Assembly: GCA_021792795.1 (NCBI GenBank) | Contig: JAJYUB010000004.1 | Coordinates: 1 to 64,000 of the forward strand | Reading direction: 5' to 3' | Length of the DNA stretch: 64,000 nucleotides | Source: Acidobacteriota bacterium | GTDB lineage: Bacteria; Acidobacteriota; Terriglobia; Terriglobales; Acidobacteriaceae | Shown here: positions 1-9,072 of the stretch, piece by piece | Layout: every line of letters begins with the position of its first letter | Position numbering within the stretch: position 1 is the stretch's first letter | The notes under the pieces: generated by a model | The model's database searches: none | What the model was told of the DNA's origin: nothing | What the model saw: the letters and a program-made list of their open reading frames with translations, nothing else | Translations under genes and position numbers: made by a program

Positions 1-40
1 AAACGATCAGGCTGCCAAACAGCTTGGTGAACCTCTCCAT
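1..40 (-). CDS. 5' end of an unidentified minus-strand gene (partial)
   Basis: Only the first 13 codons are in the window. An ATG at position 40 (minus strand) is preceded at a good distance by a strong purine-rich ribosome binding site (AGGGAGGC on the minus strand), and the codons read MERFTKLFGSLIV, which could be the start of a signal or membrane segment. The rest lies left of the window, so the product cannot be named. Confidence 0.4.
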   Translation of the reverse strand, partial: MERFTKLFGSLIV

Positions 41-150
41 CGGTCGCCTCCCTTTGCTCTCGTCGGGATAACAAGATCATCGGACAGGCGACCGCTGGTT
101 TCAAAATTTCAAATATCTTTGGCTAGACTTTTTCTGGCAGGAAACTCCTC

Positions 151-1286
151 ATGGTGACCAAACGCGGAATCTTTGAATGTACCAAAGGCAGCGGAATCTG
201 GTGGGTCCGCTGGACGGATACGGAAGGGCGCAGGCGCCGCGAAAAAGCCGGGAACCGCAGCGCGGCGGAGAAACTGCTTGCGAAGCGGCACACGCAAAAA
301 CTGGAGCGCAGGAAGCTGCCGGAGAACCTCCGGTCGAAGACGGTGACGTTTCGGGAGCTATGTGAGGACGGTCTGGAGCACAGCCAGGCTGAGAACAGCG
401 AAAAGCAGACCTACGAACTCCGTCTTCGCATCGCCCAACTGCTGCCGGTCTTTGGTTCGCGTCCGGCGGAGTCCATCAAGAAGAATGAAATTGTCGCGTG
501 GCTGACGGAACAGGCAGCGGAGCGAAATTGGGCCGCCAGCAGTCGAAACCGCTGGCAGTCGACATTCTCGCTGATCTTTCGCGTGGGCATCGACAACGAA
601 AAAATTGAGCGCAACCCGGCTGCGGGCATCCGGCGCAAGAGCGAAGCCAATGGACGAGTTCGATTTCTCTCGGAAGCGGAAGAGACCCGCCTGCGCGCCG
701 CCATCGAGCGCCGATTTCCCGAATTCTTGCCCCACCTTTTACTCTCCATCCATACCGGGATGCGAATGGGGGAGCAGTACGCCTTCACTGGAACCAAGTA
801 AGCTTCGAGCGTCGTCAGATTTATCTTCCGAAAACCAAGAACGGGCATCCGCGCACGATCCCTCTGAATGCGGTCGCCTTGGCAGCGCTCGAACAAATGC
901 AAGGGGGACGCAAGCCGTCCGATGGGGTACCGGTCTTTTCCTCCATCTGGAGCGGAGGCGCGTTGCAGGGATCGCGTGGCTGGTTTCCGACCGCTCTCGA
1001 AGAGGCGAAGATCGAGGGCTATACGTGGCATTGCAACCGACATACCTTTGTCAGTAGACTCGTAATGGCGGGAGTAGACCTGCGCACCGTGGCAGAGCTG
1101 CTCGGGCACAGAACGCTCCAGATGGTCATGCGATACTCCCATCTCGCCCCCGAACACCAGGCCTCAGCCGTGGATCGTCTGGTGGTGCCCGGAAATGGAA
1201 GGGACACCAAAGCGGACACCAAAACAATTCAACCAAAACGAAGCCAGCAAGGCAAGACTGTAAATATAAGAAATAAAACAAGTTAA
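151..1286 (+). pseudogene. Tyrosine recombinase (phage/island integrase), frameshifted
   Basis: Site-specific recombinase of the lambda-integrase family, which would cut and join DNA at an attachment site. The first 212 residues (frame of 151) hold an N-terminal arm-binding region, a SAM-like core-binding domain and the first catalytic arginine (in HTGMRMGE). The frame is then lost near 784-790, where adding one base restores the reading YALHWNQVSF and continues in the frame of 879 to 1286. That second part carries the beta-hairpin lysine (PKTKNG), the H-x-x-R box (HCNRH), the LGHRT histidine and the tyrosine nucleophile (RYSH). All catalytic residues are therefore present but split by one apparent single-base deletion. 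The stop codon lies only 5 bases before tRNA-Ser, which suggests an old integrated element. A sequencing error is the alternative to a real pseudogene. Confidence 0.85.
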
Positions 1287-1291
1287 AATAC

Positions 1292-1383
1292 GGAGAGGTG
1301 GCAGAGCCCGGTTGAATGCACCTGACTCGAAATCAGACATGGTCGCAAGGCCATCGGGGGTTCGAATCCCTCCCTCTCCGCCA
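1292..1383 (+). tRNA. tRNA-Ser, anticodon CGA
   Basis: The 92-base gene folds as a class II tRNA. The 7-bp acceptor stem GGAGAGG pairs with CCTCTCC, followed by discriminator G and an encoded CCA. The anticodon loop is CTCGAAA (anticodon CGA, reads UCG codons), there is a long variable arm, and the T-loop is TTCGAAT. It sits 5 bases after the frameshifted integrase stop codon, so it is a plausible attachment site for a lost or decayed element. Confidence 0.95.
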
Positions 1384-1608
1384 TAAAATCATCCAGATGA
1401 CGGATTGTCTTTGATAAGCCGTGGGTGGGCGCAACTCAAGAAGGCTTCATTGGCGGTCTCTTCATCCTCCTTTTTCACAAGATTGTTCCAGAAGCCGCCA
1501 CCTACATTTGAAGGATCTTTATAAGGCTTGCAGGCTCGCGTCGGTCATGCTTCCAGTATTTCCAATCGGGCTTAGGCTGCGATAATTAGGCGGACAAGGA
1601 AGAACAAC

Positions 1609-2094
1609 ATGAGGATGGCAGTCGGCAGCGATAGCGGCTAGCGTTTTTTCACGACGATTTGCGCGTATCTCGAACAGAAAGGCGTGGAGTTGGTTCGCTG
1701 CGGCCAATGCTGCGGAGAACAGGCTGACGATGTCGATGCGGCACGGGCGGTTGCAGAAATGTGGCCGCCGGCCGATGCGATCAAGGTCTGCTTTTCTGTC
1801 ATACCGGAACAGGCGCGACCATCATTGCGAATAAAGTTCCTGGAGTTCGCGGCATTGTACGTGGACACATGTGCGGCTCGCATTGCGCGGCTGGCCAACA
1901 ATGGCAATGTCCTTGCCCTAAGCATGCGATACACGGGCGAGCCGCTGGGCAACGAAATTGTGGATGAGTGGCTGGCGACTGCACCCTCGATCGGGCCGCG
2001 TCGAGTTGAATTCCATTGCAAGACCGAGGGACTTGATCGGCCCTATCTGGGGCCATCCGCAGACAAAACAAACCCGGTCGAAAGTGCCCGCTAA
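1609..2094 (+). pseudogene. RpiB/LacAB-type sugar-phosphate isomerase, decayed
   Basis: Three reading-frame pieces line up with the RpiB family (ribose-5-phosphate isomerase B and LacA/LacB). The start MRMAVGSDSG (ATG at 1609 after an AAGGA site) matches the family N-terminus but hits TAG at 1639. The same frame goes on with AYLEQKGVELVRCG and DAARAVAEM. Another frame (1761-1850) then carries the family's best motif, HTGTGATIIANKVPGVRG. The first frame returns with NNGNVLALSMRYTGEP and EIVDEWLA. That makes one stop and two compensating frameshifts. It lies next to uxaA and exuT, so it may once have served sugar-acid or pentose catabolism. The family match is by motif only, and the frames were read by eye. 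Confidence 0.7.
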
Positions 2095-2114
2095 AAAAAT
2101 CACGCGCTCACGAA

Positions 2115-2149
2115 GAAATCTCACGCTTACAATGAAATCCCACGCTTCC
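2115..2149. repeat. Imperfect 19-bp tandem repeat over the uxaA stop
   Basis: Two near-identical units, GAAATCTCACGCTTAC at 2115-2130 and GAAATCCCACGCTTCC at 2134-2149, are spaced by 19 bases and flank the uxaA stop codon (minus strand, 2127-2129). It looks like a small duplication of the gene's 3' end, possibly moving the stop codon. No function is apparent. Confidence 0.6.
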
Positions 2150-3770
2150 AGGGGATGAAGTCGTACTGTCCGTTCAGCTCGGCCTTGGTGTGCCGGCGGC
2201 CGCTGGCAACGTCGATCACAGTTTCCAATATCTCGTTCGCAACTTGCTGGATGGTCGAGGCGCCGGTGATGATGCTGCCGGTATCAATATCGACGATGTC
2301 GGACATTCGCGTTGCCACCTGCGTATTGGTTGCCACTTTGACGACGGGCGCGATTGCATTGCCGGTTGGCGTACCCATCCCGGTCGTGAACAGGACAATG
2401 TTTGCCCCAGCGCCTACCTGGGCCGTAACGCATTCCACATCGTTGCCGGGCGTGCACAGCAGACTCAATCCAGGCGTGGTCGCATATTCAGGATAGTCGA
2501 GCACGTCCACCACCGGCGATGTGCCGCCCTTGCGCGCAGCTCCGGCGGACTTCATGGCATCCGTGATCAAGCCGTCGCGGATGTTTCCTGGCGAGGGGTT
2601 CATTTCAAATCCAGAATGGACGGCCTTGGCCCGCGCCGCATAGGTCGTCATCAATTCTACGAACCGGTCTGCGATGGCCTGGTTTGCGCAGCGATCGATC
2701 AGGCCCTGCTCGGCCCCGCACAACTCCGGAAACTCGGACAAAATCGACTTGCCGCCGAGGGCTGCCAGCATATCGGAAACCTGGCCCAAAGCTGGATTTG
2801 CAGAGATGCCGGAGAAGCCGTCGGAGCCGCCGCATTTTAGGCCGATGGTCAGCTTGGCAAGTGAAGCGGGGGCGCGATGAGCGCTGTTGGCCTGTTCCAG
2901 CGCGGCGAATGTCTGATCGATCGCGCGGCCCAGCATGTTCGATTCGAGGCCCAGCGCCTGTTGGTCGAAGATGAGGACGGGCTTGCTGGCTTGCGGGTCG
3001 CGTTTGCGGACCTCTTCCAGCAGCATGGATATTTCCGCGTTCTGACAGCCGAGACTCAGCACGGTCGCTCCCGCAACATTGGGATGCTGGATATATCCGG
3101 CGATCAGGCCGCAGAGAGAGCGCGCATCCTGCCGCGTTCCCCCGCAGCCGCCTTCGTGGAAAAGAAACCGGACGCCATCGACGTTGGGAAAAATTGGGTT
3201 CGACGTTGCGCCGATTGCCGAATCGGCAATTTTAGCTTGCGAAGCCGACTCGCTACGGCGAGCGATGAGGGCCCGGACCTGGCGACGGTATTCGTTTGGC
3301 TTGCGATATCCGAGTTCTTCCTCAAACGCTTCCCGCAGCAGCTCTACATTGCGGTTTTCGCAAAACACAAGCGGCAGCACCAGCCAGTAATTTCGCGTGC
3401 CGACCTGGCCGTTAGCGCGGTGATAGCCAAGAAACGTGCGTTGCCGCCATGAAGCAACATCGGGTGGTGTCCATGGATGAGGAGTGCGCGCGGTCGAATA
3501 CGAGCTGGCGTCGTGCTGCAGGTTTCTTGTCGTCACCACGCCGCCTGCCGGAATGGGTTCGCGGACCTTGCCAACGATAACGCCGTACATGATGACTTCC
3601 GCGCCCACCGGCATGTCGTGTTCTACGAACTTGAACTTTGCAGGCACGTCGGCAATGGGAACATACGTTTTGCCGGCATAGGACACCGGCTGGTTGGCCG
3701 CAAGCGGAGTCAGCGCCACCAGCACATTGTCGCGCGGATCGAGTTTCAAAACTTTGCGAATATCGGACAC
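2127..3770 (-). CDS. uxaA: Altronate dehydratase
   Basis: 547-residue UxaA/GarD-family dehydratase. It would convert D-altronate to 2-keto-3-deoxy-gluconate in hexuronate (galacturonate) breakdown, using a metal cofactor in the cytoplasm. Residues about 12-88 form the N-terminal SAF domain, and the long UxaA core follows from about residue 110 with the conserved GTRNYW block, HEGGCGGTRQD and several conserved cysteines (LSLGCQN, GLKCGGSD). The start is GTG (MSDIRKV), supported by an AAAGGAAAA site just upstream on the minus strand. It lies 100 bases downstream of the hexuronate transporter on the same strand, so the two are probably one operon. A close relative acting on galactarate or another sugar acid cannot be excluded. 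Confidence 0.85.
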   Translation of the reverse strand: MSDIRKVLKLDPRDNVLVALTPLAANQPVSYAGKTYVPIADVPAKFKFVEHDMPVGAEVIMYGVIVGKVREPIPAGGVVTTRNLQHDASSYSTARTPHPWTPPDVASWRQRTFLGYHRANGQVGTRNYWLVLPLVFCENRNVELLREAFEEELGYRKPNEYRRQVRALIARRSESASQAKIADSAIGATSNPIFPNVDGVRFLFHEGGCGGTRQDARSLCGLIAGYIQHPNVAGATVLSLGCQNAEISMLLEEVRKRDPQASKPVLIFDQQALGLESNMLGRAIDQTFAALEQANSAHRAPASLAKLTIGLKCGGSDGFSGISANPALGQVSDMLAALGGKSILSEFPELCGAEQGLIDRCANQAIADRFVELMTTYAARAKAVHSGFEMNPSPGNIRDGLITDAMKSAGAARKGGTSPVVDVLDYPEYATTPGLSLLCTPGNDVECVTAQVGAGANIVLFTTGMGTPTGNAIAPVVKVATNTQVATRMSDIVDIDTGSIITGASTIQQVANEILETVIDVASGRRHTKAELNGQYDFIPWKRGISL

Positions 3771-3870
3771 AAGTTTTCCTTTGAAATCCCGTCAAATTGC
3801 GGGGGCTTCCACTCTGTCAGAATATCGCGGATGACGAGAGGGCCGCAGCGCTCGGCGGACACCGCTCATT

Positions 3871-5214
3871 TTATGCATTCAATTCCGCGCGGCTGTCCTG
3901 ATGACTCAGGCGCGGTACCAACATCTGGAACACCAGCACCGCGACGAGGTAACTGCACCCGCAAACTGCAAACAGGATGGAGTAATTGTGGGTGCGGCTG
4001 AGCACATATCCGGCCACCGCTGCCAGGACCGTTCCGCCAAACGCCCCTGCGGTCCCACCGATTCCCACCACCGTGGCAACGGACCGCGTGCGGAACAGGT
4101 CTGAGGGCGTGGAGAAGAGGTTGCAGGAAAAACCCTGATGCGCGGCGGCGGCAAGAGAAATCAGCGCTACCGACATCCACAAAGTTGCAACATGGGCGGC
4201 CAACATGACCGGCAGGGCCGCCAACGCGAAAAGCGCCATCGTGGCCTTGCGACTGAAGTTGACCGACCGCCCACGCTTGATCCAGTACCCGGAGAGCCAG
4301 CCTCCGAAGATGCTCCCGATGCTGGCTGCAAAGTAAATGAAGACCAACGGCAGACCCATCTGGGCGATTGTGATGTGGAAGTGGCTGGTCAAAAACAGCG
4401 GACCCCAGAAGAGATAAAACCACCAGACGGGGTCGGTAAGGAATTTGGACGTGGCAAAGGCTATGGTGCCACGGTCCGCAAAAAGCGACCAGAGTGATCG
4501 CTTTTCCGCAAACTCCGCGGGCATCAGGCTGCTGTCGGTTGCCATCGACTCGGCGGGACGCAGGCGGTTGTAAGGGAACAGCAGCCAGACAATGAGCCAG
4601 AGCATGCTCATGCTGGCTGTGAAAATAAAGCCGTAGCGCCAACCAAATCGCAGCGCGATGAAAGGAATGATAACGGGAGCCAGCAGCGCGGCAAAGTTGG
4701 TGCCGGAATTGAAGATGCCCGTCGCCAGCGCGCGTTCTTCTTTGGGAAACCATTCCGCGACCGCCTTTAACGCGGCAGGGAAATTTCCCGACTCGCCGAT
4801 GCCCAGAAAGAACCGCGCTACGCCAAATCCAAAAGCGCTGCCGACGAAGGCATGGGCTGCGGAAGACACGCTCCAGATGGCGACGAAAATTCCGTATCCC
4901 TTGCGCGTCCCAAGGCGATCGATGACCCGCCCGGCGAGCAGGTATGCAAGCCCATAGGCGAAGGTAAAGCAGGCGATCATGTTGCCGTAGCTCTGTTCGG
5001 TCCAGTGCAGATCTTTTTGCAGCAGCGGGGCCAGAATGCCGAGCACCTGGCGGTCCATGTAATTGGTGGTCGTGGCGAAAAAAAGTAGAGCGCAGACAAA
5101 CCAGCGTATTCGACCAGAACGTTCCTCTGGTTTACGCACAAACCGCTTCTCAGGCTGCTGCAGTTGGTTCACTTGATTCAGCCTAATCCGTTTGGGGACT
5201 ATTTGGGGAAGCAA
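3871..5214 (-). CDS. exuT: MFS hexuronate transporter (ExuT type)
   Basis: 447-residue major facilitator superfamily protein with about 12 hydrophobic segments. It belongs to the anion:cation symporter branch that takes up glucuronate and galacturonate. Family marks are the N-terminal NYMDRQVLGILAP, the loop after TM2 (GRVIDRLGTRKGY), GIGESGNFPAALKAVAEWF and FNSGTNFAALLAP. The TTG start at 5214 has an AAGGAAA site 5 bases upstream; a GTG at 5172 is a possible alternative. It is paired with altronate dehydratase downstream, which supports uptake and use of galacturonate, a pectin sugar. The exact substrate is inferred from the neighbour. Confidence 0.85.
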   Translation of the reverse strand: MLPQIVPKRIRLNQVNQLQQPEKRFVRKPEERSGRIRWFVCALLFFATTTNYMDRQVLGILAPLLQKDLHWTEQSYGNMIACFTFAYGLAYLLAGRVIDRLGTRKGYGIFVAIWSVSSAAHAFVGSAFGFGVARFFLGIGESGNFPAALKAVAEWFPKEERALATGIFNSGTNFAALLAPVIIPFIALRFGWRYGFIFTASMSMLWLIVWLLFPYNRLRPAESMATDSSLMPAEFAEKRSLWSLFADRGTIAFATSKFLTDPVWWFYLFWGPLFLTSHFHITIAQMGLPLVFIYFAASIGSIFGGWLSGYWIKRGRSVNFSRKATMALFALAALPVMLAAHVATLWMSVALISLAAAAHQGFSCNLFSTPSDLFRTRSVATVVGIGGTAGAFGGTVLAAVAGYVLSRTHNYSILFAVCGCSYLVAVLVFQMLVPRLSHQDSRAELNA

Positions 5215-5795
5215 CTATTTCCTTGGAACTGGCCCCGTGGAGCTGCGAACGCGCAAGGTCGACATGAAGAGAATCTGCAGCGGTTTCAACTTCGCTTGTT
5301 CGTCAGTCGGCAAAATCGAACGCAGAGCAAGTCTACGACAGCCTTTCCCGTCCGATCGGCGGTTGCGCGATGGCTTGATCTTCAACGCCACGGAGGCCGC
5401 AAGAGCAGGTTGAGCATTACGTCGTCATCGCAGGGGCATGTTCGGCTGAATGGGACTTTTTGCGCCACAACAATCAACCTGCGCCCACCAGATCCGCATC
5501 TCCGGTTAATTGGGGAGCTTGGAACGCTTTGATCCGGTCTGGATGCGAAGCATTTTTCTATCGCTGCTGCATCGACACTGGATGGAGGGGTAAGTAGCGC
5601 CGAATCTGGATGAGGTTTGCGGATCGAGGCTGCGATGCGATTCTGGATGGAATTATGAGTGAAATGTCTGGGCCCATCAAGGCCGGAGCCAATCTGAATG
5701 ATTCCCCATTTCCGACAGCTTGCGGCAATATGAAAGGTGATGCAATTCGCGTGGCACCGGCGAGAAAGAGATGAGCTGCCGGGCGAAGGAGCACG
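5215..5795. other. Intergenic region between divergent exuT and the heptose operon
   Basis: 581 bases without a convincing gene. It must hold the promoters of the leftward exuT-uxaA operon and of the rightward heptose operon. A 54-codon reading frame at 5610-5774 on the plus strand resembles nothing I know and has no good start signal. I see no clear operator palindrome. Confidence 0.5.
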
Positions 5796-6296
5796 ATGCA
5801 AATTGACAACCCGAAGGCGATGACCGTTGAGGAAATGCGGGCCGAACGGGACAAGCTGGTTGCGCAGGGAACGAGGCAGGTGTTTACGAAAGGGCGCTTT
5901 GACATCCTGCATCGAGGGCATGCCGCTTATTTGACATTCGCCCGCAAGCGGGGCGGTGCGCTGGTCGTTGGTTTGGACGCCGACGTTTCGGTGAAGGCGA
6001 ATAAGGGCGAGGATCTGCCGATCAATTCCGAACAGGAATGCGCCTTCGTCCTGGGACCGCTGCGAGCCGTGGATTTCGTCGTTCTTTTTGGAGATAAGGA
6101 GCCCAGGGACATCATCGCGAAAATCCTTCCGAAAGTGCTGGTGAAGGGAAGCGACTGGGCCCATTATGTAAGTGGCTGCGAAGCGGTGGAGGCCAACGGC
6201 GGAAGGGTCGTTGTGGCCGACATGGTGGAGAGACTTTCCACCACCAATACGATTCAGCGCATATTGCAGGTCCACGCAAAGGATGAGACGGCATGA
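5796..6296 (+). CDS. D-glycero-beta-D-manno-heptose 1-phosphate adenylyltransferase
   Basis: 166-residue nucleotidyltransferase equal to the C-terminal half of HldE (RfaE2). It would transfer AMP from ATP to heptose 1-phosphate to make ADP-heptose for LPS. The N-terminal KGRFDILHRGH holds the HxGH nucleotide-binding motif, followed by the family's VVGLDADVSV, the PINSEQE block, KGSDW and the C-terminal STTNTI motif. An AAGGAG site lies 7 bases before the ATG. The next gene overlaps by 4 bases (ATGA), so translation is coupled with hldD. The kinase half (RfaE1/HldA) is not fused and is not next to it. Confidence 0.88.
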   Translation: MQIDNPKAMTVEEMRAERDKLVAQGTRQVFTKGRFDILHRGHAAYLTFARKRGGALVVGLDADVSVKANKGEDLPINSEQECAFVLGPLRAVDFVVLFGDKEPRDIIAKILPKVLVKGSDWAHYVSGCEAVEANGGRVVVADMVERLSTTNTIQRILQVHAKDETA

Positions 6297-7309
6297 AGAA
6301 AGCGATCGTAGTGACCGGCGCAGCAGGATTTATCGGGCGCAATGTGGTTGCGGAATTGAATGCCCGCGGGTACGACAATCTTCTGTTGGTCGACAACCTG
6401 GGGCACGACGAAAAATGGCGCAATTTGCTGGGGCTGGAATACGAAGACATTGTCGATTCCGACGAATTTTTGTCCAGCGTGGAGAAGGGAAGAATCGCTG
6501 AGTTCGAGGCGCTGATTCACCTGGGAGCTTGCAGTTCGACAACGGAACGCAATGCGGATTTTCTGCTGCAGAACAACTACCACTTTACTCGGGCTTTGTG
6601 CGACCATTGCCTGCGGGAAAATACCCGTTTTATCTATGCTTCGAGCGCGGCCACCTATGGCGATGGCAGCCAAGGCTACAGCGACGACGTGACGGAACTT
6701 GCAACGTTACGACCGCTGAACATGTATGGATACTCCAAGCACATGTTCGATTTGTGGGCGCGAAAGCACAAGCTGTTCGATCGGATCGTCGGCTTGAAAT
6801 ACTTTAATGTTTTTGGACCGTACGAAGACCACAAGGGCGACATGCGCTCGATGGTCGCGAAATCCTACGAGCAGATTCAAAAGAGCGGACGGGTCGAATT
6901 ATTCAAGTCCTATCGACCGGATTATGCGGACGGCGAGCAGAAACGGGACTTCATTTATGTCAAGGATGCTGTCGCGATGACGTTGCATTTTCTGGCGCAT
7001 CGCGACGTTGGGGGGTTGTTCAACTGCGGGACGGGGCAGGCGAGAAGCTGGAAGGACCTGGCGATGTCGGTGTTTGCCGCGATGAAGATGCCGTCGCAAA
7101 TCGACTTCATCGAGATGCCGGCGGTCCTGCAAGGAAAGTATCAGTATTTTACTGAGGCGCCGATGGAGAAAATGCGACAGGCTGGGTACGCAGCGCCATT
7201 CACTACTTTGGAAGCGGCCGTGGCCGATTACGTGACGAGCTATTTACAAATGCGTGAGCCCGCGAACACCAAGGACAACGCCATTGAGAAAGTCGGGAAA
7301 CACGCATGA
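6293..7309 (+). CDS. hldD: ADP-L-glycero-D-manno-heptose 6-epimerase
   Basis: 338-residue short-chain dehydrogenase-like epimerase. It converts ADP-D-glycero- to ADP-L-glycero-D-manno-heptose, the inner-core LPS precursor. It shows the Rossmann motif GAAGFIGRNV at residues 9-18, the YGYSK catalytic Y-x-x-x-K box and the HldD-specific LKYFNVFGPYEDHKG stretch. It overlaps the preceding adenylyltransferase and the following gmhA by 4 bases each, a tightly coupled heptose operon. Confidence 0.93.
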   Translation: MKKAIVVTGAAGFIGRNVVAELNARGYDNLLLVDNLGHDEKWRNLLGLEYEDIVDSDEFLSSVEKGRIAEFEALIHLGACSSTTERNADFLLQNNYHFTRALCDHCLRENTRFIYASSAATYGDGSQGYSDDVTELATLRPLNMYGYSKHMFDLWARKHKLFDRIVGLKYFNVFGPYEDHKGDMRSMVAKSYEQIQKSGRVELFKSYRPDYADGEQKRDFIYVKDAVAMTLHFLAHRDVGGLFNCGTGQARSWKDLAMSVFAAMKMPSQIDFIEMPAVLQGKYQYFTEAPMEKMRQAGYAAPFTTLEAAVADYVTSYLQMREPANTKDNAIEKVGKHA

Positions 7310-7878
7310 AACCAGTGATCGCAACCAATCTGCGCGACGCGAGGGCAACGCTGGAGCAAATCGCGGGGCTTGAGCCCCAAATAATCGCCGCCGCCGATGC
7401 GATCTCGGAGGCTTTGATCTCCGGAGAAAAACTGATGGCATGCGGCAACGGCGGCAGCGCCGCCGACGCATCGCATCTGACGACGGAATTCGTCTGCCGC
7501 TTCAACAAGGACCGCCGCCCCTATCCCGCAATTTCGTTGGCGGCGCATGGCGGGGACCTGACGGCGATCGGGAACGATTACGAATTTAACGAGATCTTTT
7601 CGCGACAAGTGGAAGCGTTCGGGAAGCCGGGAGATATCTTGATCGCATTTACCACCAGCGGTCGAAGCGCGAATGTCCGCCGGGCCCTGGTCGTTGCCAG
7701 GGACTTGAAAGTCAAGACGATTGCGTTTCTGGGCAAGGACGGTGGCACATGCGCCGGGATTGCGGACATCGAACTGCTCGTGACTGGCGGGGTCACGGCG
7801 AGGATTCAGGAAGGCCACCAATTCTTGTTTCATACGATTTGCGAAATGGTCGAAGAGAGATTGCAGCCTCGGGGCTGA
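7306..7878 (+). CDS. gmhA: Phosphoheptose isomerase
   Basis: 190-residue SIS-domain isomerase converting sedoheptulose 7-phosphate to D-glycero-D-manno-heptose 7-phosphate, the first step of ADP-heptose synthesis. Typical GmhA blocks are CGNGGSAADASHL, the AISLAAHGGDLTAIGNDY stretch, FTTSGRSANV and the C-terminal EGHQFLFHTICEMVE with the histidine and glutamate expected in the active site. It overlaps hldD by 4 bases. Steps 2 and 3 (heptose 7-phosphate kinase and GmhB phosphatase) are not encoded next to it. Confidence 0.93.
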   Translation: MKPVIATNLRDARATLEQIAGLEPQIIAAADAISEALISGEKLMACGNGGSAADASHLTTEFVCRFNKDRRPYPAISLAAHGGDLTAIGNDYEFNEIFSRQVEAFGKPGDILIAFTTSGRSANVRRALVVARDLKVKTIAFLGKDGGTCAGIADIELLVTGGVTARIQEGHQFLFHTICEMVEERLQPRG

Positions 7879-8012
7879 CATGTGGCGTCTGAAACGTTAC
7901 GTTCTGGCGTGGCGGTTGACCGCGGACCACATTGGCCAGCAATTCGCAATGGGCATTCCATCGCCTTGTTTTTCGTGGTTCAGGTTGATTCGATGGTGAG
8001 AAAAGCTACGTT

Positions 8013-9005
8013 ATGAATGAAGAACGGAAATCAGCGACGGAGGAGAACAAGATATGGATTGGCGTGGACATCGGAGGCACGAAAACCGCCGTTGTTCTTT
8101 GTTCCCGACCGCCCGCGATTGTCGATCGAGTTACATTTCCAACGTTGCCGAAACGGGGCCCGGGACGCGCTTTGCAATTGATTCAGCAGGCGATTCATCG
8201 GATGATCCAGACCCATGAGCTCCGCCCCGGACAAATAGGGGCCATCGGCATCAGTTGCGGCGGTCCACTCGACCGGAAACGCGGAGTGATCCAATCGCCC
8301 CCAAACTTGTCCACATGGAATAACGTTCCGATTGTCGATCTCTTGCACTGTGAGTTCAAGGTCGATTGTCGATTGGAAAACGATGCCAATGCCGGAGCGG
8401 TCGCCGAGCATCGATTCGGAGCTGGGCAGGGCGTACAAAATATGATTTTTCTCACCATGGGAACCGGTCTAGGCGCGGGCCTCATCCTGGGAGGACGTCT
8501 GTATCGCGGCCCGTCGGACATGGCCGGGGAGATCGGCCACGTGCGGCTGACCGCCTCGGGACCGGTTGGTTATCACAAAGCGGGATCGGTTGAAGGTTGG
8601 GCGAGCGGCGGTGGAATGGCGCAGGTCGCCACCAAACGAGTGGTGGCCGCCATGGAGAAGGGCGAGGTGACCTCGCTTGTTGCGCAGTTGTCGACGAACA
8701 GGAGGCTTACTGCGAAAGATGTGGCCGATGCTGCGCGGCAGGGCGATGAAATGGCGCGACAGATTGTTTGCAGTACTGGAACGCGCTTGGGAGAAGCCCT
8801 GGCCGTTCTCGTCGATCTGCTGAACCCGGAATTGATTGTGATTGGCGGAATTGCGATGCGCATAGGCGAAGCCCTCCTGGAGCCGGCGCGGGCGGCCATG
8901 AAGAGGGAAGCGCTGCCTGCGGCCGCCGAGGCTTGCAGGATTGTGCCGGCTGCGCTGGGAGAGCGTATTGGCGACATTGCAGCGGTTTGCGTCGCCATCG
9001 GCTAG
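8013..9005 (+). CDS. ROK-family sugar kinase
   Basis: 330-residue ROK protein, probably a glucokinase-type sugar kinase. The phosphate-binding motif GVDIGGTKTA is at residues 18-27, ENDANAGAVAEHRFGAG holds the catalytic aspartate, and TMGTGLGAGLIL, the GEIGHVRL block and the LNPELIVIGG C-terminal motif follow. It has no N-terminal helix-turn-helix, so it is an enzyme rather than a ROK repressor. The usual ROK zinc motif C-x-C-G-x-x-G-C-x-E is replaced by VGYHKAGSVE, so all three cysteines are absent, as in a known subgroup. It lies 134 bases after gmhA on the same strand. The substrate cannot be read from the sequence. Confidence 0.82.
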   Translation: MNEERKSATEENKIWIGVDIGGTKTAVVLCSRPPAIVDRVTFPTLPKRGPGRALQLIQQAIHRMIQTHELRPGQIGAIGISCGGPLDRKRGVIQSPPNLSTWNNVPIVDLLHCEFKVDCRLENDANAGAVAEHRFGAGQGVQNMIFLTMGTGLGAGLILGGRLYRGPSDMAGEIGHVRLTASGPVGYHKAGSVEGWASGGGMAQVATKRVVAAMEKGEVTSLVAQLSTNRRLTAKDVADAARQGDEMARQIVCSTGTRLGEALAVLVDLLNPELIVIGGIAMRIGEALLEPARAAMKREALPAAAEACRIVPAALGERIGDIAAVCVAIG

Positions 9006-9072
9006 GCTCAACAGGCCGGACCGCGTTGCTGTGCCACCCTGCCGTCACCGCCCGATGGTGCGGAACTGTGGA

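Noticed and set aside
1638-2021. Minus-strand frame opposite the RpiB remnant
   Set aside because: The plus strand in three frames matches RpiB; the minus frame is Ser/Arg-rich without motifs.
8013-9005. ROK protein as the missing heptose 7-phosphate kinase
   Set aside because: Known heptose kinases are PfkB-type. Position alone does not support this, so it stays a ROK sugar kinase of unknown substrate.
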